Made by a program: the position numbers and the translations under genes | Notes under the pieces: generated by a model | Told to the model about the DNA's origin: nothing | The model's input: only the letters and a program-made list of their open reading frames with translations | Database searches by the model: none | Source of the DNA: Deroplatys truncata | Taxonomy: Eukaryota > Arthropoda > Insecta > Mantodea > Mantidae | Assembly (NCBI GenBank): GCA_030765065.1 | Contig: CM060990.1 | Location: 416,587,198-416,651,197 of the forward strand | Length of the DNA stretch: 64,000 nt | Direction of reading: 5' to 3' | Shown: positions 24,465-37,000 of the stretch, in pieces | Layout: the number at the start of each line of letters is the position of its first letter | Position numbering within the stretch: the first letter of the stretch is position 1

Positions 24465-25560
24465 GTTTTTTTATTCCTTTAACAGCAAGACCACCTGAAT
24501 TAATCAGTAATGACCTCATTTAGTCTTCGAGACATTGAGGAAACTAAAAAGTTGCAGATTCGACGTCGTCTCCTCATACTCTCCCAGACTTCCCGGACAT
24601 GTTCTCTCAGAGCTTCGTTGGTGCGTTCTTAACGTTTTTCCTAGTCCCGAGCCATGAATGCCCAAACTTCTCAATTAATTCTACGTCCGGAGACTTCACA
24701 GTATGTATAGGTGCTGTTGAAGCCAAACCGCTGTGGACCGGGTTGTGTGCAGACTGCTTTTGTTGTGCATGAAATGTATCACAGGCATTTCCCCTTCTGA
24801 GTAGATAGATTGCACCATCGGAAGCACGCATTCTTCCAGGATTGCAACATATTTCCGGGGGTCCATGTTAGAGGAGACTTTAACAAGCTCCCATACTCCA
24901 CCGGCGCTCATCCAGCCCCATACAGCTAAACTGATCCTACCACTACGTGCGGTAGCAACAATGTGTTTAGGATTCAAGCGGGTATTGTTGGTTCGCCTCA
25001 AAGAAAGTCCCCCATTCTTGTCTGATGAAAACACCGTATTATAATCTCCCAGAAATCTTGATTTTCTGGAGCAGATGCTGGAGGCACAAGGCCACGCGAG
25101 CTTCCCTGCGCTCTTGCTTAAGGGCACCCTTTCTCACAGGCTTGCGATGTTGGATGCCAGTAGTATGGAGTCGTCGACGGTCCGTCTCACCACACAACTG
25201 GGAAATCTGGACTTCTTGTTATTCTTGTCGCTAAAAGGATATGATTCTCATTGCGGACATCTAGAATAGCTCTGTCATCCTCCACGTTGTTCTTTGGCCT
25301 TCCTTGCTTTTGTTTTGTCTCAAGGGCCTCTACTACCTGCTCCTGAAACGTTTTCACCCATAGCTGCAAAGTCTCTTCTACATGCCCAACTTCTTGGCAT
25401 ATTTGGGTCACTGTGCGGCCATGTTCCCACATCCCTAAAATGCGGCATCTGGTTACCTCACTTATGTATGGCATGGATAAGAAGTTCTGATAGAGTGTGG
25501 ACTTCCGATACTGTCCGTGTGTATTGCTTAACATGCCCTATTCCTCATTTGGTGATTACC
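24465..25560 (-). pseudogene. Tc1-family transposase (broken)
   Basis: A minus-strand Tc1/mariner superfamily transposase in several frames. The N-terminal DNA-binding part (25,534 to 25,187) has helix-turn-helix segments: VTRCRILGMWEHGRTVTQIC and a second around GRPKNNVEDDRAIL, a GRPK hinge. The catalytic half (25,127 to 24,696) contains FSSDKNGGLSLRR (first conserved region), GRISLAVWGWMSAGGVWELV and MPVIHFMHNKSSLHTTRSTA, where the second catalytic Asp appears as Asn in HNKS. The last catalytic block is SPDVELIEKFGHSW (near 24,680), in the position of the D-[DE] signature. It ends at 24,470-24,500 with LAVKGIKKLS next to the AAT microsatellite. Normal length is about 340 residues; here it is split by at least two frameshifts. 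Terminal inverted repeats were not identified. Confidence 0.85.
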
Positions 25561-25659
25561 AGCTCGTGGGGCCAATACAAAGTGATGACGATGTCACTTG
25601 ATATCAAGTCGTCTGATTTCACCCTATTAGTTTAAAACAAATTATAAAGTATTAAAATA

Positions 25660-25770
25660 GTTTGTGTGGTTACTTCTTTGGAGTAACGGTTAGAGTACTG
25701 ACTTATGAAATTAGGGTTCCAGGTTCAGTTATCGGCTGAAGGAGAACTTTTATGGTCTTTAATTATAGTT
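25660..25770 (+). repeat. tRNA-like SINE head
   Basis: TTGGAGTAACGGTTAGAGTACTG resembles an A box region and GGTTCCAGGTTCAGTTATC a worn B box, followed by an A/T-rich body. No acceptor stem can be formed, so this is not a tRNA gene. Confidence 0.4.
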
Positions 25771-26134
25771 TATTCCATATTCTCCGAAGAGTAAGGAAGA
25801 ATTAAGGGCAAGCGTAAACAGTTTCTGGTTGAACAAAACAATAACGTACGCAGTTTCCTTAAGTGGACTGAGAACGAGCACTATTGTGGCAATTTGGTGA
25901 TATATCTTCTAAACTCTTACTGTACTTGAAGTAAACTAGGGGGAATTTGCGCGAACATCCCAAATATTCGATTTATTGATCCCCGGCATTCCTTTTAGAT
26001 GCATTTAGTTCTGGAAAGGAGACAGTCGGATGTTCCTAGTGCTACTTATGAATTTCAAACACCTGAAATAAGCTTAAATGCAAGTCTCCCAAGCGTCAAA
26101 TGTATAAATGTGAAAATCTAGAGCTCGACACCAC

Positions 26135-26215
26135 AGTATCTCTTGGTAGAGCGCGGGGCTCTAAAACGGAAGTACGGAGGTTCAAATACAGAGAGATGTT
26201 CCGTTCGTTTTTATT
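26135..26215 (+). repeat. tRNA-like SINE head (Lys-like)
   Basis: CTTGGTAGAGCGCGGGGCTC followed by GGAGGTTCAAATACAG matches the D-arm and T-arm spacing of a tRNA, with a T-rich tail starting 20 bp later. The A box (TGGTAGAGC) is well kept. The missing acceptor stem argues for a tRNA-derived SINE. Confidence 0.45.
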
Positions 26216-28430
26216 TTGTTTTTATTTTTGTTCAGATTCTACCTAAATGAAGAATCTTGGTTCAGATCTCCACTGTTTCACAATATTCGAATGGTATGCG
26301 ATACAATTGTTTATTTAACCGAAGCTATCATTTTAACAGGCATAAACCAAATATTCAACCAAATAAATTGAATAGCTGATTATAACCAAATGTAAGCAGA
26401 GTATTGCTTTTATGTCTGTCGTATACTTTATATTCTTTCCACTGATGTAAGTTTAGAAAGTAAAAATTACTGTTATTAACCTGTTGGAGTAGTGAGCTCT
26501 TGAACTACTTTCATTACTACCGCCATCAATATTATAAGTTTTATTAATAATATTGATAACATTTTTGTTTGTCAAGAACAAAAAGTCTATATGAGCATTA
26601 AGTAATTTAATTTCATACGCATTTAAACATAATTTCTAAAAGAAAGCTTCCTGCCAGCATTTATTATCCCTAATTAAATTAGAAAACTTATCTCTGACAT
26701 ATTTAAATTGCATAAATGTCCTGTGCTAGAAGTGCAGAGTTCTTTCTTACATTATGTCCCTTCAAATTGTAAAAACAGGTAAGTGATTATATACAGAAAA
26801 GCATCGTTTCTTAAATGAAGCTCCTGTCAGCGCAGGCTACTTATCCTATAGAGTAATGACTTAAAAATAGCAATGTAGAACGTAAAGGTAAAAAAATAGT
26901 TGGCCGCCTGCTACTTTGTTAAATAAGCACCCTGACCCTGCACAAGCCTGCGGCTCTATTCTCCACTGGCTATGGATGAACAAACAACGCTACACGACTC
27001 AGTCTTTCAAATCGTGGCCTAAGATTCTTTTATGAGGCATTGTACTTACAGTCTGGATCGTAGGCCCTTAGGATAGTTTAAAGGGCTAAAGACATAGGAA
27101 CGTTACTCGGGGTGTTCATTACCACCGGAACCCGCACTTCTTCTGGAGCGCTGCACACACCATAGGCGAGCATCCCGTTAGTGAGTTGCGTCTCCCGTGT
27201 AGTTCCTGGTATTTCCCGGATCCTTACAGTATATGTGTTTATGTATATTTATGTGTAAAGGCTTGTGAGCATGTGTGCTGGTGTGTGTATTAGACATTTC
27301 TAAAACTGTAATGTACTGATTTCAATATGATGTGCTATTACTGTATTACGGAGTTCATAACCCCAGGCTCATTCACCAATAACACCTAGAGGTGTATACC
27401 AGAATAAGCTACACTTTCCAGAGCATCTAGGTACCTCTGATTGTTCTATAAGTGACACAAAACGAAAATATTTTACGGAATTTTAAGGATGAAACGAATG
27501 ACAACACATTGAACGCTAAGTCGGGCTAAGACTTAAGACGTATGCCCCAACTATTAAGGGCAGTGCGAGAAAAAGAGCTAATGGCATCAGTCGTAGTTTC
27601 TTAGCTTGTGGATTGCGGTAGAACCAATAAAATTATAACAATCCAATTAGTTTGATCCACTCTTAACAGCATATGGTTTCTTTAAGAGAAGTTAATAAAA
27701 TCGCACTATCTTCTAATGACGAAAACAGAGTGATTACAGTTCATAGCGTGTCTACGTATGCTTAAGCATATTACAGAATTGTGAGAGGTGCATAAGAGAA
27801 ATTGGAATTGAATGTGAGAGAATTCTTTTCTCCCTCAACTTAGTATGAAAAATGGGGATTCAATCAACTATCTCTCACAAACAAGCAAGACGAATGATGG
27901 AAAAGAAGAAAATAAAGCGGGAGAGTGATAATTCTGTCATTATGAGTACCGTCTGGTGCTGGTCTCACATAGAGATGAAAGAGGAGCGACACCAATGAAT
28001 TAACGTGAATAAAATTCTAAGTAACGTAATTAAAACACTAATTATTCCTATATAAATCGAAAGCAAACCTAAATGTACCGTGAACTAACTGAAAATTCTC
28101 CGATGAACGCTAAATATGAAACTAATTTGAAACAAGTCAGGGGTATTATCAAGTGAAAGTCTGAAGCTAGATAAAAGGGGAGAGGCATAAATTAATAGAC
28201 CTCAATAAAACTCAAAATAACACATATAAAACACTACGTTTATACGAATCCAAATAAAAGCAAGTTTTAAAATAAAACGAACTACCTTAAAACTTTGGGT
28301 TCTCTCTCTTAGTGACAACTTCCTCAGAAGGACTATATTTCATTAGCTTCCCCATCTGAACACACAGAATTTTACAAAGGTGTGAAATAATGCTGCAAAA
28401 TTGCAAAAATTACCGTAAAATGCAATAAAT
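26216..28430. other. Intergenic, one dispersed repeat
   Basis: No gene seen. It contains copy 2 of the dispersed repeat (27,045-27,225) described at 12,656. The rest is unique-looking AT-rich sequence. Confidence 0.45.
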
Positions 28431-28439
28431 TAGTGTTGA

Positions 28440-29260
28440 ATGATACGCTATGTCTTTATCTGGTTAGTGTACGAGATAATGTGGTAGGTTAGGTGATCAG
28501 GGAACAGTCTAGGTTAGTTTAGGATATATTAGTTTAGATGTCATTGAAGTTAGGCTAGGTTAGCATGGTTAGAATCAGAAGAGTATAAATGATGACAGGG
28601 TAGGTTAGGTGAAGAGAGGACAGTCTATTTTAGTTAAGTTTAGGATAGATTAGATGCTTGGAATCAGGCCATGTCGCTGTAATTTAGCTTATATTAGATT
28701 ATCTCATCATGACTTGAGTAAAGTTTGTTTTATTTACATGTCTGCAATCAAAATAGATTAGGCGGTGATAGAACAGATTAGCTTATGAAAGAACAGCCTA
28801 GGTTAGATTAGGTTAGGTTATCACGGCTGGAATAAGGTTAGGTTAGGTGATGGCAAGACAGTTAGGTGATAGAGAACAGTCTACATTAGCTTAAGTTAGG
28901 CTAGGTTAGAATGACATGAGGTCAGGCTTGGTAAGAATGCCTGGCTTGAGGTTAGTTTAGATGATAATAGCACAGGTTAAGTAGTGAGGGGCAGTATAGG
29001 TTAGCTCGGGTTAGGTTAAATTAACTTAAGATCCTTGGGGTCAGCTAGGTTAGCATGGCTGGAATCACGTTAGATTAGGTCATTGCAGGGCAGGTTAGTG
29101 GTTGGGCGAAGGTTAGGTTAGCTTAGGTTAGAATGACTTAGAGACTGACTAGGTTAACTAGTTTGGAATGAGGTTATGTTAGGCGACGATTGTCCAGGTT
29201 AGGTGATGAGAAGGCAGTTTAGGTTACGTTATGTTAGGTTATTTTGGGGTACAGTAGATG
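28440..29260. repeat. TTAGGTTAGG-rich minisatellite
   Basis: An irregular tandem array of a roughly 110-120 bp unit. Recurrent blocks are (G)TGAT(G)AG.GGACAGTCTA, GGTTAG.TTAGG(T)TTAG, GAATGACTT(G)AG.TCAGGCTAGGTTA and GCATGGCTGGAATCAGGTTAG. The pentamer GGTTA occurs many times. Copies are diverged and of uneven length. It is not a pure (TTAGG)n telomeric array. Confidence 0.8.
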
Positions 29261-29329
29261 CATTCTTAAGTTAATAGATTATGGATACCCGGTACGTTAA
29301 ACTCTATGCATTAGAGTTATGGCTCATAG

Positions 29330-30140
29330 TTGATTGACGATTGGTGCATATTACTTCACGGAAGGTAACTTAACTTAGTTATGTGTAGGTTTTCTAATTT
29401 AGAAATATAAACACGAAAACAATAACAGTTTGACACTGCTAACTATATTTTATATATGTCGAAAGTTTTACGAAAATTTATAACTAAATATCTATACGCT
29501 TTATCATTTTATATGCTTACAACCTCATCAAAAATCTAATTGTAATAACGACACCAAGAGTGTGAGTTTAAAACTCTAAATCTTCACTAACATCTCTATC
29601 GTTTTTCACAATATTTATTATAAACGGACCCGCCCACCAGAATACAACTAGTTGCTTCACCTCTAAACATATTGTTTATTATATTCAACTCATCTTAGCC
29701 TGTTTGTGCTTGCTAACTGGTCCCTATAACGTCACTCATGGACAGAGACGGGATGTCTAAGCCTTACTAAACAAGTCCGAGTCTGCCTTCGGACCGATTT
29801 CAGCTTTCCAGCAACGCTGCATAGCATAATCCTGAAGCTTCATTACCTAAAGCCTGAACGTGAACCCGTATTTGAAACATTTAAAACCACAATATAAAAG
29901 ATTCACCGTCAAAAATCAACCAAACCGCTTAAACCCCTACAAACACGACCAGCACCATCACCCCATTATCATCGTCATCATTAAGCTCTATCCATTATAG
30001 GCAACGGTCGATTTTTTAGGGATTGACGCCTATTACTTCAGACAATGCAATTTAACTCGATTGTATGTAGGATTCTTAATTCAAAGTAGAGATGGGAAAC
30101 AATAGCAGCTAATTACATACATAGTAGTTAATAAAGCATA
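29330..30140 (+). repeat. Two related ~115 bp direct repeats
   Basis: Segments at about 29,332-29,450 and 30,024-30,140 share GATTGACG, TATTACTTCA, TTTAACT/CTTAACT, GTATGTAGG/TATGTGTAGG, TTCTTAATT/TTCTAATTT, and AAACAATA(A)CAG in order. They lie 0.7 kb apart in the same orientation. Class unknown. Confidence 0.45.
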
Positions 30141-30299
30141 CAGATTACACAACTTCGCCTGGTGATATCAAGTTCCTTTATTTTGAAGGGATAGCCTGGT
30201 CTCACATTTTTTACGTTCGGATTAATAACACATAGAGATACAGGATGTACCACTACTTGATCCGATCTAACTTAAAAACCCACGGCCCCAATTGCCGTA

Positions 30300-32750
30300 T
30301 AGCTTTCTTCCGTACACACTTCCAACATTACTGCTTTAGGAAAACAAGAAAATATCTCCAAGCACTGCCTCTCCCAGTCATACTTTGATAAGCGAATACA
30401 AAGTGGAGGAAACCAACCACAGATTAAAATTATGAAACTTGGAGTCTAGCATTTGAAATTCCAGTTGAACCAGCGTTTATACCGAAGGTATTTGTTCTGC
30501 AGGACGAAATATGTGAAGCGCACCTCTCATTGAGTTCCAGAATACTTCTGTCCGTAGACAGCAGTACACTCTGAGCTCAAGGGAACCCACTGCTGCACAT
30601 ATGCTACCACAATCCGAGGTTACCGTTTCATGACGTCATAATCTCTCAGTGTGGTAAAAATCTCGTTGATAATCTCGAATAACGTATCGCTCCAAGCTAA
30701 GATAGTATTGTGACTGTTATCATTTGTGAAAATGAGCTTCCAATTAAGACTGTACTTGCTCTCGGAATTAGGATGTACGTTCGGCTGCAGCGCAAGTTAT
30801 TGAAAAGGTTTCTAGTGGTCATAAACTGATCTAGTAGTTCTCTGGAATTTTTGAGGAGGCGTAGCGTGCCTATAACTGAATTAAATCCCAGTAGTGTTCG
30901 GATTATGTGACTTAATTGATCGTATGAAACTGTTTGTCAATCGGAAAGCAACTGCCCAGTAACGTAGACAACTCCGTTTTTCCCAGCACCACAAGGCATT
31001 TGTTGTTAACTTCAACTAACCAACAGCCAGTTGTTTTCAATGGAAGATGCCTTTACGGCCGGACCTCTCTATGTGCTTTCCCTGCCCAACGGAAGTACCC
31101 AAGTTGTTGTTCAAGCTTTTGCGCGTAGTGTTAGCAGAGAGGTAGTATCTGTGCCAAAACCACAGTTTACTTAGCGCGTACGTATGAATATACCAGATGT
31201 GTTACGGAAGTATAAAATTGCGGGAGCGCTCATCATGTAGGTTGAAACGGAAAGTGTTGATCTTCTGCGTACAGTTTATCTGGATCATCACATAGAATGT
31301 CAGTGTAAAAGCAACACCCAGTATCGTAGTCTGTGTAACCTGCTGCATATGCACAATGGCTGTCTGGTTTTCCCATGCACCAATAGTGAGGATTTCAGAT
31401 TTTTTACGTTATGTTTTGCTCCTGATCTAGTGTTGTAACAGCCAATGCAGATCGCTGGTACCTCTAACCCATACTGTTACGTCATCTGTTTAAGCCATTA
31501 GCTTAGGGCATTCTCCAGACATGCAACTTCTTGCACCGTGACATGTAGCGTCTGTAACAACGGATTTAACTCAAAGCAAAAAGGCCCATCGACAGCGGAC
31601 ATCCCTGCCGGACCGATTGACGTATTTGAATTAGCCCGGAAGGACACACATTACAAAGAATTCTTGAAGATGCCTTTGTATATGGGACAGAATTCGTTAT
31701 GGTACTCTAGCTTCACGCAAATGTCGCCATACATACCAATGATATATGCGAATAGAAGCCCCGTGGAAATCCATATTAATCAAAGCTCAGTTTCCATTGT
31801 GCTGAGCAGTATCTATTACAATATCTCGGAGTTCGGATAGCTTACTGATAATATTATTTCTCTTAAAACATGTTTGGTTCAAATGCAACACTTTCAGGAT
31901 AAGTAGGATGATTGAAAGAGTGTTTGTAAAGTTTTTATAATCCGCATTAGGAGGATTATTGGACGAAATCCCAACTTTAGCTTTTTCTTCTTCGGAATAA
32001 AATTAAGGGTCCTTCTGCAAAGTTATTCGGAACACTGCCACCTTGCCAAAGCACTTGTAGTGCTGCTACACAGTCAGCTTTTATGATCGACCACAATGTA
32101 GGATTAAATTTCTAGGAAAGACCATCTGGACCAGATGACGCATTCCGTTTCAGTTGTCGTAACACATGATGCACCTCACTCTCACACATCGGACTCTTTG
32201 GGCATAGAAATGTAACGCTCAGAATCGAGCATCTCTTCCGACTCATCAATGAGTGCTAAGATATGCTTACCAAACAAGTTGTATATCTCCTGCAGATGAC
32301 GCAATTAATTTTGGGGGTCTTTCACAGCAGTACCATTAATGCGCTCAGTGAGCGGCGGAAATGCACTTGGCCTGCAAGTGTGCCGTTTCTTTTGCCAGGA
32401 ATATAATGAGACCTATTCATCGGATAGTGCAGGTGTCGCGGGTCACATTCCCGAATCATTTGACCTTGCTTGGCTTTAATGGTTTGTTTGGTTCTCCATA
32501 CAGCCGCTGTAACATATGCGCCTCGCTTCTGCTACCTACGTAGCTGCCAGAAATCTCTTAACAATGAAGGTTTCTTTCGTTCAATGGCTTTCGAACACCA
32601 CAGTTTTTGCAGAAAGCTTTTAATACGAATTTTTCTACACCGATTTTCTTTCCGCTGGTCATGGGTTGCTTTTAAATTTCTCATCGCAGGGAAAAGCGTA
32701 ACTTGCAGTTCTAATCAGAGAAAAGTGGTGTTGGTTTTCCGGTAGTCCCA
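30300..32750 (-). pseudogene. Non-LTR retrotransposon reverse transcriptase relic
   Basis: On the minus strand, in order: GTAVKDPQ and ALIDESEEMLDSERYISMP (about 32,335-32,195) from the region before RT; EVHHVLRQLKRNASSGPDGL (about 32,185-32,120), the RT 1 block with its P-D-G; then GGSVPNNFAEGPL with a basic run (about 32,050-31,990). IQIRQSVRQGCPLSMGLFAL (about 31,625-31,565) is the RQGCPLS block, and TDDVTVWVR (about 31,480-31,455) stands in the position of the YADD catalytic motif. ALSKLWFWHRYYLSA (near 31,170) and WAGKAHRE (near 31,080) are typical C-terminal landmarks of long APE-type LINEs. Several frameshifts and stops are present. No RNase H was seen and the endonuclease is missing or beyond recognition. 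It is a different lineage from the LINE at 54.6 kb. The clade is not assigned. Confidence 0.8.
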
Positions 32751-33109
32751 ACCGATATCTTACCGTGGAATTGTGAGCTGTATGTAACATGTAACCGCGT
32801 GGAAGTTATTAAAAGCAATTACATTAACGCCAATTCGCTGCAAGCAGTATAGCAGTGTTAGGGTTAAATAGAGGCCACATAATCGTGAGGCTGAGATACC
32901 TCCTAAAAAGATTAAGTGAATCTTATTGCCATTCTTAAACTCTCAAGGAAGTCGTAATTACAATTTCGCCACCACTTACATAAGCATCGGGTCATTTAAA
33001 TAGCGACTTTCCGATCCTTGGCGCTAACGATACAATTCAAATTTCCTTAGTGATGCATCCCATTCCAGACATGAAGTGCGTTGTTAACTGCTGGTAAAAA
33101 GAAAGCGCT

Positions 33110-33430
33110 CCCGTTCCTGTCTGATTTTTTAAAATTAAAATTGTGTTTTATTTATGGACGCTCTTTAATTGCTGTGGTCCTTAGCGTCCCATTCTATATT
33201 GGGCGTGAAGGACTGGTAATTTTGCTCAGAGGTCTCTTTATCAGGCTTGAGGTTCTTTTACGTGCCGTAAATCTACAACAAGGGACCACCGGCTTTACTT
33301 CCCTTCCGAAGGAAGCCATGCTAGGGATTTTTAGGCCCGAAAAAATTCATCGCCCTACATTGCGTTTGAACCCGTGACCTCGGGAACTGGAGGCTATCAT
33401 GGTAACCACTACATCACGGAGGAGACCAAA
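33110..33430 (-). repeat. SINE copy B, with tRNA-like head
   Basis: Minus-strand SINE. Its head (33,427 to 33,360) reads GATGTAGTGGTTACCATGAT (A box region) and GAGGTCACGGGTTCAAACGC (B box). The body matches the copy at 8255-8485 throughout. The 3' end carries a perfect 7 bp hairpin, the plus-strand halves being GGACGCT (33,156-33,162) and AGCGTCC (33,183-33,189), then an A/T-rich tail. The plus-strand frame 33,081-33,377 is only this SINE read antisense. Confidence 0.8.
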
Positions 33431-33439
33431 TGTCTGATT

Positions 33440-34049
33440 TTTGTGACGGTATATGTCATTGCTGAAAAGATGCTGTATAGACTGCTCGCAACCTGGCGCT
33501 TAATTTGGAATGAGTTGGTGAACCTGAAGTTGAGCAAGTTGGCGAAAACCGGTTCACTGCTTGTAAAGTGGGGAGGTGGAAGCGAGAGGACAAGCCTTTT
33601 CGTATTGAAGAGAGTTGAGTTGTGTACTCGCATTTGTGTAAGTAATGAGTTCACAGGAACATTAGAAGAATACCTGAATTTATTCGCAATTATTGGTGTA
33701 AATGATTCATCATGCTCTCTAATTAACTCCGTGAAATAGTGATAGAAACATTACGTAAAGGTGTTGTATGGAAAGCAATTGTAACTCTTTAATCTACGAA
33801 ATAATCAGCTGTTATTTAACTTGCAGCTATGTCGCCATTGCTATAAAGCTCGAGTATAAAAGCTTCTGCAACTTCACAATGGAAATGAACACAGCATGAG
33901 ATTCTACAGTCATGTAACATGTTCCAGTCAAGTGATTGCGAGTGGTGTAATTTGCAATGCATTGACATTTCCACGTTGATGTTTGGGCCTCGCCGGTGAA
34001 TTATTTCGAGCATAAAAGAGTATAATATGTAAAATATCATCTCTGGCTG

Positions 34050-34086
<37 letters not shown>

Positions 34087-37000
34087 CAGTGAGAGCTTTC
34101 CATACTTCACTTATTTTAGTTAGTTTTAAATTTCCTTTTTTTAAATAAGTAAGGAGTATCTAGCATGTGCCAGGTGTGAGCGAGTTGTATGTAATTTTCA
34201 CAGTGTGTAATATCATTCTGCATATTTTAGAATGCTATATAATGAATATTATGTAATATCAGGAAAACCTTATAGGCCAAAGAATCCTGGCGAATTATAT
34301 TAAGAATTTAGTAACAAACGTTTGATACATTAATGAAAGGATTTAGAAATTTGTTACAGTCCGTATTGTGTGAGTAACCCAAGTGATAAATCCCAAATTA
34401 CGAAGTTAAAATTTAAAAAACAAAGCTCAGGTGATAATACCATAAAGACACGGGCTACCACAAGTGATATTTAGCATCTGTAATATGGCAATTAATTTGT
34501 TTTTAATTATTCATAAAGTCATGTTAAGTGGAGCATTCTCAGTAAGGGTTTATGCAGAATAAGATGTATGTTCATTGTTAAAGATTTATAAAATAATTAC
34601 ATAAGTTATATTACAAGCAAACTACAACAAGCATTCTAACGTGTTAATTGCAAAAATATAGTTTATATGTTGTGGAAAGGGATTCGCTGGGACATTTTGG
34701 TATACTCTGAATTTTCTCATATCCGTTATGATCTTAAATTAATGTTGTAAATTATGTGCATGGTTAATTATTAGAGTTAAATTTAATGTAGGGGTGATTC
34801 ATCTTAGAGTTTGAATGATAATAAGTGAAAGTCCGTGGTAATAAAGTGGCTTTGGCAAGTAGTGACTTGTAGCAACTGCTAAAGTGATACCAGGGTATAT
34901 GTATTAGCAGAGTATTGTCACATTTGGGAGCCTGTGTTTTCGTGGTGCATTAATCAGCCCAATATTCTCCGGAGTCACGGATATGGTATTCCCGGAGGGG
35001 TTCACTGAAAACAAGAGCAACGAAGTTCTGATATATATATATATATATATATATAGCATGGCTGTTTCTCTTCCTTCTGGGCCAAGATTAATCACATATG
35101 CGTAATTGTACAAGCATCCAGATTGTACGTATTAATCCCCTGAAACATATAAAGCTCCGCATCCTACGTGGTTAGGCAACAATGCACCGATGTTTGCTTC
35201 GCTGACTTCTATTGCCAGGAACATGGATAAGAAATCCATAAGAATGATGCAGCTGTGGAGCTCAATGAAGTTAGGCAAACTGAGGTTTACCACATGCTAC
35301 TGGGAGCCTGTCAGGTGGTTTGAGGCAGGGATATCTTGATGAGGTAGGCACCTGTTGCGGTTGAACAGTAATACTCTTTGTAGTCGAAATGAGGCATGTT
35401 TATTTAACCGTTACTACTGAAAATTATCGGATATCATTCCATTTCAGCAAGACTTCATTCCTTCGGAACCGTTTCATTACCGGTGGACACTGCGGATTTC
35501 TCCTTCTGCGTGACTACTTAACTGCATTCCAAGGTATGGCGAATAGTTTTCGTTTTCTTCTCCTTTCGTTCTTCTGTGGATGCATATTTAGAACATATGA
35601 GCTAGATGGTCGTCTCCGAACCTATTTACGCTTTTCCATCATCATGCAATGCCCAACTTCTGCCCTATATGAAGAGGAACAGGCTTCCTGTCATTGCGTT
35701 TCCCTCATTGTTACATTCGATTTCTCCATTGCTTGTGGGATGATGTCTGTTTGTTCGGGTTTACCATTTGGCGCATATGCTTCACCTTGCTGCTCGTCCG
35801 TCTGAAACCAGCTCTGCGGAACCAAAGTTTCCAGCTGTTGTTCTCCTGCACCTATTATAAGTTTTTTTGAAATATGTAACATCGTCGTCCTGTTAGGACA
35901 ATTCCTTTTAAGTGGTTGGGTTGCCCACACACATCGAAAGTTTTCAACTGCCCAGTGTAACTCACCATTAGGCGACTCCCAATAACATAATGCTATTGGG
36001 AATGATGGTTTTAATAGCCATTTTCGCTGCTCGGACACCGGCGTTTAGTGGTGCATTATACGTGCTGACACATTCCCCCTTCCAAACTTCATGCACTTTT
36101 CCGTAAGACTCTAACATTTATTGTAAAAACTTACTTTGTATTTTCGGAGCAAGGATAAAGACTGTACTATGGTAGTATTTCCGGTCGCCATTTCGACTAT
36201 AACTGTTGTTCCTTCACTATTAGTGTCTCCAACACTGCATCACTAGTACATTTTGCTAATATCCCCTCCACCAGCACCGCCAAGATGAGTTTATACAAAT
36301 TATTTTTTGATCGCGGGCAACCAATTGTTAGGTATCTATTCCAGGTATCCACAACGGGGTCGTGAACTTTCAAAACAGTGTCGTTGCAGAAACCTGCTCA
36401 AAGCAGGTTTCACTCGAACCGTAGTTATTCCGCTGTTGATTTCCATGTTAGAAATATTCACATTTATTGTGAGAAACAACCGTCACAAACCTAAGTAATC
36501 CATGGCAAGACAATGCGTGATAGTGTGGTCTTGTGTACGCACAAGATTCTCATTGGGTTCGCTGACTGTGTCACGGTTACCTGACGAAAAACCTCAGCGT
36601 TTTTGTTGTTTTGCACAACATGTACTGTGCAGCCAAACCAGGCAGAATAAACCGATTGAATGAACGACGTTTTGTTGGCGCTTTGCTTACCCTCTAAAGC
36701 ATACTTTCATAGGGCCACCGGCCTTGAAAGATATGCGCTTAAATGTTCTTCATGTTTTGGATTCGGACATTTCTGCTGGTAAAACCAATAACAATTATAC
36801 TCACTGAAGGAATTCGCGCGTTGACTGTGCGCCAAATTAGAGGGCATCGGAGAATCGGTATCTTGTATTGAGGTCACTTCAGCTTCAGCACTGGTGAGTA
36901 GATCTCCCAAAGAAGCCGCCTGACGTAAAAATGGCAAGCTGAATCGTATCTCTTTCGTTCTGCAAGCAATCAATAATAGTACATAGAACAGTTATACATT

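Noticed and set aside
24277-24519. Protein with a poly-Tyr tract
   Set aside because: It is the Tc1 transposase C-terminus running into the AAT microsatellite.
26135-26215. tRNA genes at 23.9, 25.7, 26.1, 33.4, 61.2, 62.3 and 63.96 kb
   Set aside because: A and B boxes are present but acceptor stems do not form and A/T-rich bodies follow; they are SINE heads.
28440-29260. True telomere end or telomere fusion
   Set aside because: No pure (TTAGG)n run is present; the pentamer is embedded in a long degenerate unit.
35389-36038. Overlapping opposite-strand frames as genes
   Set aside because: Neither shows a motif, signal or codon pattern that favours one strand; most likely chance open frames.
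36503-36664. THAP-domain start on the plus strand
   Set aside because: Cys spacing does not fit THAP and no downstream conserved AVPTIF-type motif or transposase was found.
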